A DNA stretch of 56,574 nt from Nitrobacter sp. Nb-311A (GTDB lineage Bacteria > Pseudomonadota > Alphaproteobacteria > Rhizobiales > Xanthobacteraceae). Position 1 is the stretch's first letter. The number at the start of each line of letters is the position of its first letter. The notes beneath the pieces were generated by a model. The model had not been told where the DNA came from, did not search any database, and was given only the letters and a program-made list of their open reading frames with translations. The DNA is taken from assembly GCF_000152905.1 (NCBI RefSeq), contig NZ_AAMY01000023.1, positions 1 to 56,574 of the forward strand, in the 5' to 3' direction. The translations under genes were made by a program, and so were the position numbers. Shown in pieces: positions 18,708 to 28,275 of the stretch.

Positions 18708-19010
18708 ACACGAGAAGCCTTCGATGAATACAAGGGTGATAGTTATCTATTTCCGCTTGGAGATTTGGCCGTAACTCTCAATCCCACGCGAACGCCCGAG
18801 GGATTTTCGAGTGATGGGGCTTGAGCCTGTTCGATGATGACGTAGACGGCGGCTGCACCGTCAGAGGTTCCCCGGCAATTCTCAACAAGGAATCTTGACG
18901 CAAGATTCCCGAAGCATCGGTAGGACGTCGCTGACGGTGAGAATATCGGCCGTTCCTTCTGAACTCCGGTCCATATCGGCCACGCCGTATGTCGTTTCCG
19001 ACGTGGCGCC
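18708..19010. other. Stretch without a recognised gene
   Basis: Both strands show short open frames of unlikely composition. I see no domain, RNA gene or repeat here. Confidence 0.4.
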
Positions 19011-19170
19011 TCATGCGTCGCCGGCTTCGTTGAGGGAATAGGTCGTGCTGCGACCGCCTCCGGCATCTTTCTTTAGGATACCGCGTTCGACCAGATCAGT
19101 GATGTCACGCAAGGCCGTGTCGGCAGAACATTTCTCGATCTGTCCGGGATCAGCACCTATGGCACAGAAT
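19011..19170 (-). pseudogene. Fic-family protein, C-terminal winged-helix fragment
   Basis: The fragment reads IEKCSADTALRDITDLVERG then ILKKDAGGGRSTTYSLNE, the typical C-terminal winged helix of long Fic (AMP-transferase) proteins. The Fic domain itself is missing. The frame is cut at the left end of the IS3-family element, and no other part of the gene is found beyond the IS. Confidence 0.7.
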
Positions 19171-19223
19171 TGATGGTGTGATCTAAGGAGTGTTCGGTTC
19201 TCGTCGCAGACGAAGGAACGAAC

Positions 19224-19598
19224 ATGAGCACGAAGTCGACTGGCGGCAAACGCTCCGCCGAACACGTAGTCAAAGATATCCGCCGTGCGACGCGGCGGCA
19301 CTTTTCATCAGAGGACAAAATCCGGATCGTGCTGGATGGGCTTCGGGGCGAAGACAGCATCGCCGAGCTGTGCCGCAAGGAAGGGATAGCCCAGAGCCTC
19401 TACTACACCTGGTCGAAGGAATTCCTGGAAGCTGGCAAACGGCGGCTGGCTGGCGACACGGCTCGTGCTGCGACGACCGGTGAAGTTCAGGACCTGCGCC
19501 GTGAGACCCGTGCCTTGAAAGAGGCGGTTGCCGATCTGATGCTGGAGAACCGTCTGCTCAAAAAAAGTATGATCGCGGATGGGGGCGACGACGAATGA
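19224..19598 (+). CDS. IS3-family transposase OrfA
   Basis: This 124-residue protein has a helix-turn-helix (FSSEDKIRIVLDGLRGEDSI, then ELCRKEGIAQSLYYTWSKEF) and a C-terminal leucine-zipper-like helix (EVQDLRRETRALKEAVADLM). OrfA binds the IS ends and, in many IS3 elements, is joined to OrfB by programmed frameshifting. The A-rich AAAAAAG at 19560-19566 is a plausible slippage site, and orfB begins 4 bases before the orfA stop. Confidence 0.92.
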   Translation: MSTKSTGGKRSAEHVVKDIRRATRRHFSSEDKIRIVLDGLRGEDSIAELCRKEGIAQSLYYTWSKEFLEAGKRRLAGDTARAATTGEVQDLRRETRALKEAVADLMLENRLLKKSMIADGGDDE

Positions 19599-20575
19599 GA
19601 TACCCCGCATCCGAGAAGCTCGAGATCATCAGGATGATTGAGCAGTCGCATGTTCCCGCGAAGAAGACGCTCGATCAGCTCGGCATTGCTCGGCGCACCT
19701 TCTACCGCTGGTATGACCGCTACCTTAAAGGCGGGCCCGAAGCGTTGGAGGATCGTCCTTCCCGGCCGAGCCGGGTCTGGAACCGCATCGGCGACAATAT
19801 CCAGGCTCAGATCATCGAATTGGCGCTGGAGCAATCCGAGCTGTCGCCGCGCGAATTGGCGGTGCGATTCACCGACGAGAAGCGCTACTTCGTCTCGGAA
19901 GCCACCGTCTATCGCCTGCTCAAGGCCCACGATCTCATCACCAGCCCGGCATTCGTGGTGATCAAGGCTGCCGACGAGTTCAAGGACAAGACGAAGCGGC
20001 CCAACGAGATGTGGCAGACCGACTTCACTTACTTCAAGATCATCGGCTGGGGCTGGGTCTATCTGTCGACCGTGCTCGACGACTTCTCCCGCTACATCAT
20101 CGCCTGGAAGCTGTGCACGACCATGCGGGCCGAGGATGTCACCGACACACTGGAACTGGCGCTCACGGCATCAGGCTGCGACAGCGCCAGGGTGCTGCAC
20201 AAGCCAAAGCTGCTCAGCGACAACGGGCCGTCTTACATCGCGGCCGAACTCGCTGAATGGATCTACGCCAACGGTATGAGTCATGTTCGCGGAGCGCCGC
20301 TTCACCCGCAGACCCAGGGCAAGATCGAGCGCTGGCACCAGACGCTCAAGAACCGCATCCTGCTGGAAAACTACTTCCTGCCGGGCGATCTCGAACACCA
20401 GATCGAGGCCTTCGTCGAACATTACAATCATCGCCGCTATCACGAGAGTCTCAGCAACGTCACGCCGGCCGACGCCTACTTCGGTAGGGCCTCTGCCATC
20501 ATCGAACAACGCGAAAGGATCAAACGACAGACAATCCAATTCAGGCGCTTGCAACACCGCAAGCTCGCCGCTTAA
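19595..20575 (+). CDS. IS3-family transposase OrfB
   Basis: The 326-residue protein carries the rve integrase core with its DDE residues in MWQTDFTYFK, LLSDNGPSYIA and QGKIERWHQTLK, preceded by a helix-turn-helix (LDQLGIARRTFYRWYDRY). It is intact and overlaps orfA by ATGA, so this copy may be active. Confidence 0.93.
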   Translation: MRYPASEKLEIIRMIEQSHVPAKKTLDQLGIARRTFYRWYDRYLKGGPEALEDRPSRPSRVWNRIGDNIQAQIIELALEQSELSPRELAVRFTDEKRYFVSEATVYRLLKAHDLITSPAFVVIKAADEFKDKTKRPNEMWQTDFTYFKIIGWGWVYLSTVLDDFSRYIIAWKLCTTMRAEDVTDTLELALTASGCDSARVLHKPKLLSDNGPSYIAAELAEWIYANGMSHVRGAPLHPQTQGKIERWHQTLKNRILLENYFLPGDLEHQIEAFVEHYNHRRYHESLSNVTPADAYFGRASAIIEQRERIKRQTIQFRRLQHRKLAA

Positions 20576-20664
20576 CATCACCAACCAGAGGCCGACACTC
20601 CGCTAAATCAGGCAGCCATCTGCGCCAAATGTTCTGACGACGGACAGAGGTTATGGCTCCAACT

Positions 20665-21492
20665 ACGCTAGCAGTTCAGAAATCGCAGGCCAACCGCAAC
20701 CTCGAACTTCGCGGAGTGCGCGACCAATATACGCTAGCAGTTCAGAAATCGCAGGCCAACCGCAACAGATTGTCAACTTTGTTGATGTCGCCATCGACGC
20801 TAGCAGTTCAGAAATCGCAGGCCAACCGCAACCCACACTTACAGATAGAGCTTTTGGAGAAGACGCTAGCAGTTCAGAAATCGCAGGCCAACCGCAACAC
20901 GTAGCGCCATGATTAGCAGCACTGCACAACGCTAGCAGTTCAGAAATCGCAGGCCAACCGCAACTAAATCATCTGTGCAGCGAGGCACCAACCAACGCTA
21001 GCAGTTCAGAAATCGCAGGCCAACCGCAACAAGCCGCTCGCAGCGCGTATACGCCTCTGTACGCTAGCAGTTCAGAAATCGCAGGCCAACCGCAACCGCA
21101 GGCTCCGCACGTCAGCGTCATCAAGAACGCTAGCAGTTCAGAAATCGCAGGCCAACCGCAACTGAGTTCAACGGGATCGATCCATCGGCGGTACGCTAGC
21201 AGTTCAGAAATCGCAGGCCAACCGCAACGAAATATGTCAACTCGCGCTCTATTCCGATACGTTAGCAGTTCAGAAATCGCAGGCCAACCGCAACTGAACC
21301 TGCTTGTTGCCGCGATCGCGGATCACGCTAGCAGTTCAGAAATCGCAGGCCAACCGCAACGGCGTCGCCAATGACACCCTTTATACCTCGACGCTAGCAG
21401 TTCAGAAATCGCAGGCCAACCGCAACTGGTGGCCGCATTGGTCGATAAGCGATGCTACGCTAGCAGTTCAGAAATCGCAGGCCAACCGCAAC
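20665..21492 (-). CRISPR. CRISPR array, left part (13 repeats)
   Basis: Thirteen 36-bp repeats lie at an exact 66-bp period with 30-bp unique spacers. On the minus strand each repeat starts GTTGCGGTTGGCC and ends GAACTGCTAGCGT. All are identical except the tenth (21259), which has one C to T change on the plus strand. The 36/30 layout and the GTTG start fit type II (probably II-C) arrays, and the minus strand is the likely sense strand on that basis. No cas gene, and no second copy of the repeat that could be a tracrRNA anti-repeat, is found in the window. The thirteenth repeat is followed 2 bases later by an IS3-family element. Confidence 0.97.
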
Positions 21493-21533
21493 AATGAACC
21501 GCCCCGGGTTTGCCGGAGGCCGTTTGGTTTAAG

Positions 21534-22439
21534 TTATGCCGCCATGGCCGATTGTTCCAGCATGGCGTAGTAGCGTTGCTCGGCTTCGGCGGGCGGGATG
21601 TTTCCGATGGGCTCCAAGAGCCGTCGGTTGTTGAACCAATCGACCCATTCCAGCGTTGCGAACTCGACGGCCTCGAAGCTACGCCACGGTCCGCGTCGGT
21701 GGATCACCTCAGCTTTGTAGAGGCCGTTGATGGTTTCGGCGAGAGCATTATCGTAGGAATCGCCGACACTGCCGACAGACGGCTCGATGCCAGCTTCAGC
21801 CAGGCGCTCGGTGTACTTGATGGATACGTACTGACTTCCTCTGTCGCTGTGGTGTACGAGCCCGCCGCGATGGACCGGCCGTCGATCGTGCAGGGCTTGC
21901 TCCAGCGCATCGAGCACGAAGCCGGCGTGCGCCGAACGTGATGCCCGCCAGCCGACGATCCTGCGGGCATAGGCGTCGATGACGAAGGCGACATAGATGA
22001 AGCCGGTCCAGGTGGCAACATAGGTGAAGTCGGAGAGCCAAAGCGCATTCGGCCTCGACGCCTTGAACTGGCGGTTGACGTGATCCAGCGGGCATGGCGC
22101 CGCCTTGTCGCCGATCGTGGTCCTGACCGACTTGCCGCGGATAACACCGTGCAAGCCCATGGTCCGCATCAATCGTGACACCGTACAACGGGCGATATCG
22201 AAGCCTTCGCGCTTGAGTTGCCGCCAGATCTTGCGCACGCCATAGACGCGGAAGTTCTCATCGAAGACGCGCCGGACCTCGATCTTCAGGATGACATCCT
22301 GCCTGGCGCGCGCCGACAGCTTGGCGGGATCACGCCGTTTGGCGACATGGGCATGATAGGTCGAGGGGGCGATCGACAGAACCTTGCAGATCGGCTCGAC
22401 CCCATGCGCCGCGCGATGATCGTCGATGAAGGCGATCAT
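21534..22439 (-). CDS. IS3-family transposase OrfB
   Basis: The 301-residue protein has an N-terminal HTH_21-type helix region ([20 protein letters not shown]) and an rve core with DDE residues in [25 protein letters not shown] and [15 protein letters not shown]. It is intact and overlaps the upstream orfA by ATGA. Confidence 0.93.
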   Translation of the reverse strand: MIAFIDDHRAAHGVEPICKVLSIAPSTYHAHVAKRRDPAKLSARARQDVILKIEVRRVFDENFRVYGVRKIWRQLKREGFDIARCTVSRLMRTMGLHGVIRGKSVRTTIGDKAAPCPLDHVNRQFKASRPNALWLSDFTYVATWTGFIYVAFVIDAYARRIVGWRASRSAHAGFVLDALEQALHDRRPVHRGGLVHHSDRGSQYVSIKYTERLAEAGIEPSVGSVGDSYDNALAETINGLYKAEVIHRRGPWRSFEAVEFATLEWVDWFNNRRLLEPIGNIPPAEAEQRYYAMLEQSAMAA

Positions 22440-22765
22440 GGCTTGGACCGGCGGTCGAGCTCCGCCGTCGCAAAATAAGCGCTTGCCTTGCGCAGAATCT
22501 CATTGGCTTGCCGAAGCTCGCGGTTCTCACGCTCAAGCGCCTTCAGCTTCTCCGCCACGTCCGTTGGGACGCCTGCTCGCTTGCCGCTGTCGATCTCCGC
22601 CTTCTTCACCCATTCCAGCAGGGTATGGCCGGAACAGCCAATCTTGGGGGCTATCGCCTCAATCGCAGCCCAGCGGGACGGATACTCGCTGCCGTGATCC
22701 AAAACCATTCGAACCGCTCGGGCCCGAACCTCCGGTGAAAACTTGTTCGTCGTCTTGCTTGTCAT
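22436..22765 (-). CDS. IS3-family transposase OrfA
   Basis: The 109-residue protein has an HTH_Tnp_1-type domain ([20 protein letters not shown], then [17 protein letters not shown]) and a C-terminal coiled coil ([20 protein letters not shown]). It overlaps orfB by 4 bases. Together the two form a complete IS3 transposase pair. Confidence 0.93.
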   Translation of the reverse strand: MTSKTTNKFSPEVRARAVRMVLDHGSEYPSRWAAIEAIAPKIGCSGHTLLEWVKKAEIDSGKRAGVPTDVAEKLKALERENRELRQANEILRKASAYFATAELDRRSKP

Positions 22766-22846
22766 GGCTCCATCCTCTCAGGAGTTGGAGCCTCCGGCAA
22801 ACCCGGGGCGGTTCACAAGGACGCGTCGAGGACGCGTCAGAGCCAA

Positions 22847-24599
22847 ACGCTAGCAGTTCAGAAATCGCAGGCCAACCGCAACCTGGCTCAGATGTTTACA
22901 AATTCGCGTTCAACGCTAGCAGTTCAGAAATCGCAGGCCAACCGCAACGCTGCGTGCTGCATCATGATGCCGCTGCCTACGCTAGCAGTTCAGAAATCGC
23001 AGGCCAACCGCAACTGGCGCTTATGGAACCCGTCAAAATCGGCCACGCTAGCAGTTCAGAAATCGCAGGCCAACCGCAACGTCTCTTGCTCGCACTGTAG
23101 GCCGATGCTCACGCTAGCAGTTCAGAAATCGCAGGCCAACCGCAACGGGTGGACCGACGCGACGGAAAATGGCTGGACGCTAGCAGTTCAGAAATCGCAG
23201 GCCAACCGCAACGCGTCGTGGCGTGGGGGAATTCCAGCGTCGACGCTAGCAGTTCAGAAATCGCAGGCCAACCGCAACAGATTGGGCTGGCTGACGCGCG
23301 CGACCTTGACGCTAGCAGTTCAGAAATCGCAGGCCAACCGCAACTTGGCGGGGGTCTTCGGCAGGCGCGGATCGACGCTAGCAGTTCAGAAATCGCAGGC
23401 CAACCGCAACGCGTCGTGGCGTGGGATAATTCCAGCGTCGACGCTAGCAGTTCAGAAATCGCAGGCCAACCGCAACAGTAGATCGCGACCACCTTGCCGT
23501 AGGCGTACGCTAGCAGTTCAGAAATCGCAGGCCAACCGCAACTCGGTTTCCATCCGGTCCCACACAAGGTCCACGCTAGCAGTTCAGAAATCGCAGGCCA
23601 ACCGCAACTGCATGAGCTCGCCTGGCATCTGATTTGCGACGCTAGCAGTTCAGAAATCGCAGGCCAACCGCAACATCTGGAAGTGAACTGACATTTCGTA
23701 GACTACGCTAGCAGTTCAGAAATCGCAGGCCAACCGCAACTGCGGCGGACATCAAGCCTTGGACTGTACGACGCTAGCAGTTCAGAAATCGCAGGCCAAC
23801 CGCAACGCCTTCTCGACATCACTGAGCTGCCATAACACGCTAGCAGTTCAGAAATCGCAGGCCAACCGCAACCGCGGCGTGCTGGTGCCCGCCCTGGAGA
23901 ATACGCTAGCAGTTCAGAAATCGCAGGCCAACCGCAACTGAAACCCGTTGCAGGGCATTTGATTTTCGACGCTAGCAGTTCAGAAATCGCAGGCCAACCG
24001 CAACGCCTTGTGCGCGAGATCGCGCACCGCGCCAACGCTAGCAGTTCAGAAATCGCAGGCCAACCGCAACACGCATCAATGACCCATTGTATAGCCGTGT
24101 TACGCTAGCAGTTCAGAAATCGCAGGCCAACCGCAACAACGCGAAGCCCATTGACAGGGATGACTGCACGCTAGCAGTTCAGAAATCGCAGGCCAACCGC
24201 AACTGAAGCGGTTCGCTGTCGCTTTGGCGAAGAACGCTAGCAGTTCAGAAATCGCAGGCCAACCGCAACGGGTACGGGACCTTGAAGTCGGCAGTCGTCA
24301 CGCTAGCAGTTCAGAAATCGCAGGCCAACCGCAACAACCTAACTAAGGATGCGCCCTCTCCTAAAACGCTAGCAGTTCAGAAATCGCAGGCCAACCGCAA
24401 CTGAAACCCGTTGCAGGGCATTTGATTTTCGACGCTAGCAGTTCAGAAATCGCAGGCCAACCGCAACTGGTTCTCTTTCGCTGCTTGTTTGCCTGTAACG
24501 CTAGCAGTTCAGAAATCGCAGGCCAACCGCAACGCCGTGGCGTCGTACTCAGGGCCGATCGGAACGCTAGCAGTTCAGAAATCGCAGGCCAACCGCAAC
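22847..24599 (-). CRISPR. CRISPR array, right part (27 repeats)
   Basis: Twenty-seven more copies of the same 36-bp repeat continue at a 66-bp period; one spacer (before 24102) is 31 bp. With the left part the array has 40 repeats and 39 spacers. One spacer occurs twice, identically (23939-23968 and 24402-24431). Two others differ at only two adjacent bases (23213-23242 and 23411-23440). If the minus strand is sense, the leader would lie in the 77-bp gap 24600-24676 before the metal transporter gene. No degenerate terminal repeat is seen at either end. Confidence 0.97.
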
Positions 24600-24676
24600 A
24601 AGAACGCTTTTATCGGGCGGTTTGCGGACGGAATGAAATCTTGACCTGTGGTTCGTCCCAGTTGCATGGATTATCC

Positions 24677-25417
24677 ATGACAACTTCGATAGGGATTGTA
24701 TTTCTCGCAGCGTTGGTGACGGCAATCGCCACCGGATTAGGTGCGTTACCGTTTCTGTTTATCAAGCAGATGAGCCGGCGGTGGCTGGGAGTATCCAATG
24801 GGATTGCCGCAGGTCTTATGCTCGGTGCGAGCCATGCGCTGATTATAGAGGGAAGTGCGATCCACGCACCATGGACTGTTGCGGGACTCGTGATCGGTGC
24901 TTTGCTGGTTGCTGCGAGCTTTCATCTGCTACAGGGTCGCAGTGATCTCCACGTCGGTGAACTCAGAGGAGCTGGCGCCAGCAAAGCTGCATTGATCGTT
25001 GCAGTCATGACGCTGCACTCGATGGCCGAGGGAATTGGCGTAGGCGTATCATTCGGCGGAGACGAAGAGCTTGCGACTTTTGTCACGGGAGCGATTGCCG
25101 TTCACAATATACCGGAAGGCCTGGCGATTAGCTTGGTGCTTATTCCGCAGGGCGTGCGCGTGTGGAAGTCAGCGGCTTGGAGTATTTTCTCCAGCATGCC
25201 TCAACCTCTATTTGCGGTTCCCGCCTTCATGTTCGTTGCCGCTTTCGAGCCGTTCCTTCCTTTTGGCCTTGGCTTTGCGGCGGGCGCGATGATCTGGGTG
25301 GCCGTCGGAGAACTTCTATCGGACGCGTTCAACGACGCGCCTCACTCATATGTTGCCACATCGGTTCTGTTTGGTCTTGCAGCCATGATGACCTTTCAGA
25401 TTCTTCTCAAAAGCTGA
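24677..25417 (+). CDS. ZIP-family divalent metal transporter
   Basis: The 246-residue membrane protein has the paired metal-site motifs of ZIP transporters: LHSMAEG near residue 118 and HNIPEG near residue 149, in consecutive helices, with about eight membrane segments. Members carry zinc, iron or manganese into the cytoplasm, although some act on other directions or metals. The ATG at 24677 follows the array by 77 bp. The longer open frame upstream is only CRISPR repeat sequence and is not coding. A TTGACC at 24641 followed by GGATTAT could be its promoter. Confidence 0.88.
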   Translation: MTTSIGIVFLAALVTAIATGLGALPFLFIKQMSRRWLGVSNGIAAGLMLGASHALIIEGSAIHAPWTVAGLVIGALLVAASFHLLQGRSDLHVGELRGAGASKAALIVAVMTLHSMAEGIGVGVSFGGDEELATFVTGAIAVHNIPEGLAISLVLIPQGVRVWKSAAWSIFSSMPQPLFAVPAFMFVAAFEPFLPFGLGFAAGAMIWVAVGELLSDAFNDAPHSYVATSVLFGLAAMMTFQILLKS

Positions 25418-25742
25418 TTTCTCCCGTTCCTGATTCCTGAGGTGCGCGCTTCAACTCTTTCACGTCTAGAGAATCTGGTCCGGCTGCAAGCGTGGGCAAT
25501 GAACGGTGCGAAGACGCGCGGCCGGCAGAAAGCCATCGTTGCTTCGACGCGCCGTCTCGTCCGATGGTACTTGGCGTGACGGGCTGCGCAAAAGACAGCT
25601 CGCCGGGAACTACAGCCTCCTTTCATCAAATCGCAACATTCAAAATTGAAAACATGGACGCGACAAGGACACGCGATACGATTATCATGTTCTCGATCGG
25701 AAAAATTGCTTGCTCCAGAAGATTGCCTGGCTTGAATAAATA
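25418..25742. other. Intergenic stretch
   Basis: Nothing convincing is seen: no open frame with recognisable sequence, no RNA gene, no repeat. It probably contains the promoter of the ATP-grasp gene; the last ~120 bases are AT-richer. Confidence 0.4.
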
Positions 25743-27194
25743 ATGGTGTTTCCCCGCGTCCATGGCCAACTCATAGCCGAGGCCGAATACGGCCCGCCCG
25801 TCGTGAGGGATTGCGAGACGCTATCCATTTCTGGGGACGCTGTCTCGGACCGTCACGTCATGACAACCGAGCGGATAAGGCGTCCACTTGTCGATCCGCG
25901 CCAGGAGGCTTCGCCGGGCGCGGCTCCGTGCGCGCTGCGGCACGGCGAGGCAAGCGCTTCGCCGCTACGGATACTCTTGTCCGAGGGATCGAGCACGTCG
26001 GCGCGGGAGGCGATCACGGTTCTCGGAATGCAGGGGCATCATGTCGAGGTTTGCGATCCAAATCCGTGCTGCCTCGGACGCTTTTCGCGGCTCGTGCGGC
26101 GGTTTCATCGCTGTCCAGGCTTGGGTATCGATCCCGTCGGGTATGTCACCTTCCTACTGGAAATCCTCGCGAGGCGACGGTTCGACATTCTGCTGCCGAT
26201 CCACGAGCAAGGATACGTGCTTTCGAAAACGCGCGAGGCGATCGAAAATCACGTTGCCGTCGCGCTGCCGTCGCACGCCGCGTATCAGAAGGCGCATAGT
26301 AAAGCTTCCTTTAGCCGCCTCCTGAGCGTCCTCGACCTGCCGCAGCCGCGCACGCTCCTCTTCAGGACGCGCGAGGACGTGGCCGCGCTCGATTGTTTTC
26401 CGTTGATGCTGAAAGCTGCGACCGGTACGGCGAGCAGGGCGGTGTGGCTGGTGAAGAAGCCGCACGAGCTTGCTGCCGCGGTCGAGGAGCTTGCGCGGGA
26501 CGGCGCGTTCGCCGGCGACATCGTCGCGCAGGAGTTCATCGACGCTCCGGTGGAGCACGCGCAGGCGGTGTTCAGCCACGGGCGACTCTTGGGCATGCAC
26601 GCCTATCGGCAGATTGCCCGCGGCGCGGGTGGCGGCGATGCGGTGAAGGAAAGCGTCCACCGCCCGCTCGTGCGCGAACATCTGACGCGCATTGGCGAAC
26701 ACCTCAACTGGCACGGCGCCCTGTCGGTGGATTATCTGGCCTTGGGCGAGAACGACGTCCGCTACATCGACTGCAATCCGCGCTTGGTCGAGCCGATGAA
26801 CGCACTGCTTGCCGGCCACGACCTGTTGAACCTGCTTCTGCAGGTGACACGGGGAGCCTCGCCGGAGCCGCTGGCTCCGTGCCGCGCCGGCGTGCGCACG
26901 CATCTTGCTCTGCAAGCCCTGCTCGGATGCGCCATGCGGACGCGGTCGCGGCTGGAACTCTTGCGCGAATGCCGGCGTTTGCTAATGCGAACAGGGATTT
27001 ACGAGGGCAGCGAGGAGGAACTGACGCCGCTGCGCATCGATTGGCCCAGTGTCATTCCCACCGTGGTCGCCGCCGCTTGGCTGCTGATCCGGCCCAAGGC
27101 GGCGGAGCAACTGGCGAACAAGGGGTGGGGGAGCCATCTGTTGAACTCGGAGAGTATCCGGATCATTGAAGGTTGGAATGGCTCGCCAGCGTAG
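25743..27194 (+). CDS. ATP-grasp domain enzyme (carboxylate-amine ligase type)
   Basis: ATP-grasp enzymes activate a carboxylate by phosphorylation and join it to an amine or thiol. After a variable N-terminus the protein has a Rossmann-like pre-domain (FDILLPIHEQGYVLSKTREA), the phosphate-gripping region (PLMLKAATGTASRAVWLVKK), the acidic strand IVAQEFIDAPVEHAQAVF, and the metal-binding end motif YIDCNPRLVEPMN. The start is uncertain: ATG 25743 gives 483 residues, whereas ATG 25860 would remove a poorly structured 39-residue leader. The following epimerase gene overlaps it by 17 bp, so they form an operon. Substrate unknown. Confidence 0.82.
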   Translation: MVFPRVHGQLIAEAEYGPPVVRDCETLSISGDAVSDRHVMTTERIRRPLVDPRQEASPGAAPCALRHGEASASPLRILLSEGSSTSAREAITVLGMQGHHVEVCDPNPCCLGRFSRLVRRFHRCPGLGIDPVGYVTFLLEILARRRFDILLPIHEQGYVLSKTREAIENHVAVALPSHAAYQKAHSKASFSRLLSVLDLPQPRTLLFRTREDVAALDCFPLMLKAATGTASRAVWLVKKPHELAAAVEELARDGAFAGDIVAQEFIDAPVEHAQAVFSHGRLLGMHAYRQIARGAGGGDAVKESVHRPLVREHLTRIGEHLNWHGALSVDYLALGENDVRYIDCNPRLVEPMNALLAGHDLLNLLLQVTRGASPEPLAPCRAGVRTHLALQALLGCAMRTRSRLELLRECRRLLMRTGIYEGSEEELTPLRIDWPSVIPTVVAAAWLLIRPKAAEQLANKGWGSHLLNSESIRIIEGWNGSPA

Positions 27195-28275
27195 TAGTTT
27201 TTCTTACCGAGGATCGAGCCCTCTTGGAGCAGCGGACGTGAAATCCATAACCCTGCAACCTCGCGTTAAAGCGACGCCGGCCAGCCGTCGCCGCGTCCTG
27301 GTCACAGGCGGAAATGGATTCATTGGGCAGCACCTTGTGGCGGCGCTTCACCGGCGGCATGAGGTGGTCCGCGTCCTGGATCTTCAACCGCCGCCGTCCG
27401 GACCTCTGTCGGAGTTCGTCCAAGGGACGATCCTGGATCCGCACGACGTGCGGTGCGCGCTGGACGGCGTGGATACCGTATATCACCTGGCTGCGATTTC
27501 GCACCTGTGGACGGCGAACCCCGCCGACTTCGAGCGCGTGAACCAACACGGTACCGAGCTCATGCTCGCGGCGGCACGCGAGAAAGGGGTGCGCAACATC
27601 GTCCACTGCTCCACCGAAGCGATCCTGTTTCCGTACCGCAGAGGCGAGACCAAAAGGCCGCAACGCGTCGAAGACATGCCGGGCCCCTATACGCGATCGA
27701 AATTCATGGCCGAGCAAGTCGCGCGCGAGGCAGCAGCCGACGGATTGCGCGTCGTTATCGCCAATCCAACCGTTCCAATCGGGCCCGGCGATCACAATTT
27801 TACCGAGCCGACGCGGATGCTCGAATTGTTCGCGCGCAAATCGCCGCCGCTGGTGCTTGACTCGATACTGAACCTCGTAGACGTGCGGGACGTCGCAACC
27901 GGCCTCATCCTGGCCGGAGACCGCGGCCGGACTGGCGAGCGCTATATCCTCGGCGGCGAGAACGTCAGCGTGTGCGAGCTCGCTCGCAGAGTCGGCAGCC
28001 TCTGCAACCGCAGTACCAACGCCCACCTTTTGCCGGGTCCCGTGGCGCTCGCGATCGGTGCGGCGTCCGAATGGTTTGAAGGTCAGGTGATCCACCGCAC
28101 ACCCCGCGTTTCAATCGAGGCGGTGCGCATCGCGCTGCACTCGATCCCGCTGGACACGCGCAAGGCGGAGATTGAGCTTGGCTATCTGCCCCATCCGATC
28201 GATGATGCGCTCGCCGACGCTGTCGCCTGGCTGACGCGCCGCGAGGACGTGGTTCGATCGCGGGTGCCCGCCTAA
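27178..28275 (+). CDS. NAD-dependent epimerase/3-beta-HSD family protein
   Basis: This extended short-chain dehydrogenase of about 365 residues has the nucleotide-binding motif VLVTGGNGFIGQHLV near residue 38 and the catalytic Tyr-x-x-x-Lys in GPYTRSKFMAEQ, with a serine in the preceding HCSTEAIL strand. Such enzymes oxidise or epimerise sugars, sterols or isoprenoid-derived alcohols. The ATG at 27178 has a GAAGG ribosome site and overlaps the ATP-grasp gene; a GTG at 27238 is the alternative. Pairing with an ATP-grasp enzyme hints at a small biosynthetic unit whose product I cannot name. Confidence 0.85.
   Translation: MARQRSSFSYRGSSPLGAADVKSITLQPRVKATPASRRRVLVTGGNGFIGQHLVAALHRRHEVVRVLDLQPPPSGPLSEFVQGTILDPHDVRCALDGVDTVYHLAAISHLWTANPADFERVNQHGTELMLAAAREKGVRNIVHCSTEAILFPYRRGETKRPQRVEDMPGPYTRSKFMAEQVAREAAADGLRVVIANPTVPIGPGDHNFTEPTRMLELFARKSPPLVLDSILNLVDVRDVATGLILAGDRGRTGERYILGGENVSVCELARRVGSLCNRSTNAHLLPGPVALAIGAASEWFEGQVIHRTPRVSIEAVRIALHSIPLDTRKAEIELGYLPHPIDDALADAVAWLTRREDVVRSRVPA

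Larger units (their letters stand above)
19171..20621 (+). mobile_element. IS3-family insertion sequence (copy 1)
   Basis: Two overlapping transposase frames are bounded by imperfect inverted ends: TGATCTAAGGAGTGTTCGG on the left at 19179 and the complement of TGATTTAGCGGAGTGTCGG on the right, ending at 20610. The exact outer limits are uncertain by about 10 bases and no target duplication is clear. It cuts the Fic-type gene on its left, and its right end lies about 45 bp from the first CRISPR repeat, so it may have replaced DNA that once adjoined the array. Confidence 0.88.
21495..22815 (-). mobile_element. IS3-family insertion sequence (copy 2) inside a CRISPR spacer
   Basis: Perfect 26-bp inverted ends start TGAACCGCCCCGGGTTTGCC. 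The element sits 2 bases into the spacer after repeat 13 and is flanked by a 3-bp duplication CAA (21492-21494 and 22816-22818). Removing the IS and one CAA restores a spacer of exactly 30 bp. It is a different IS from copy 1, in the opposite orientation. Confidence 0.96.

Noticed and set aside
20611-20664. Possible tracrRNA or leader between IS3 copy 1 and the array
   Set aside because: No stretch complementary to the repeat is present and the 54 bases are too short to judge.
20653-24600. Open frames through the CRISPR array repeating LAVQKSQANRN or ASSSEIAGQPQ
   Set aside because: They are translations of the 36-bp repeat, open only because the 66-bp period is a multiple of 3; no start sites or family similarity.
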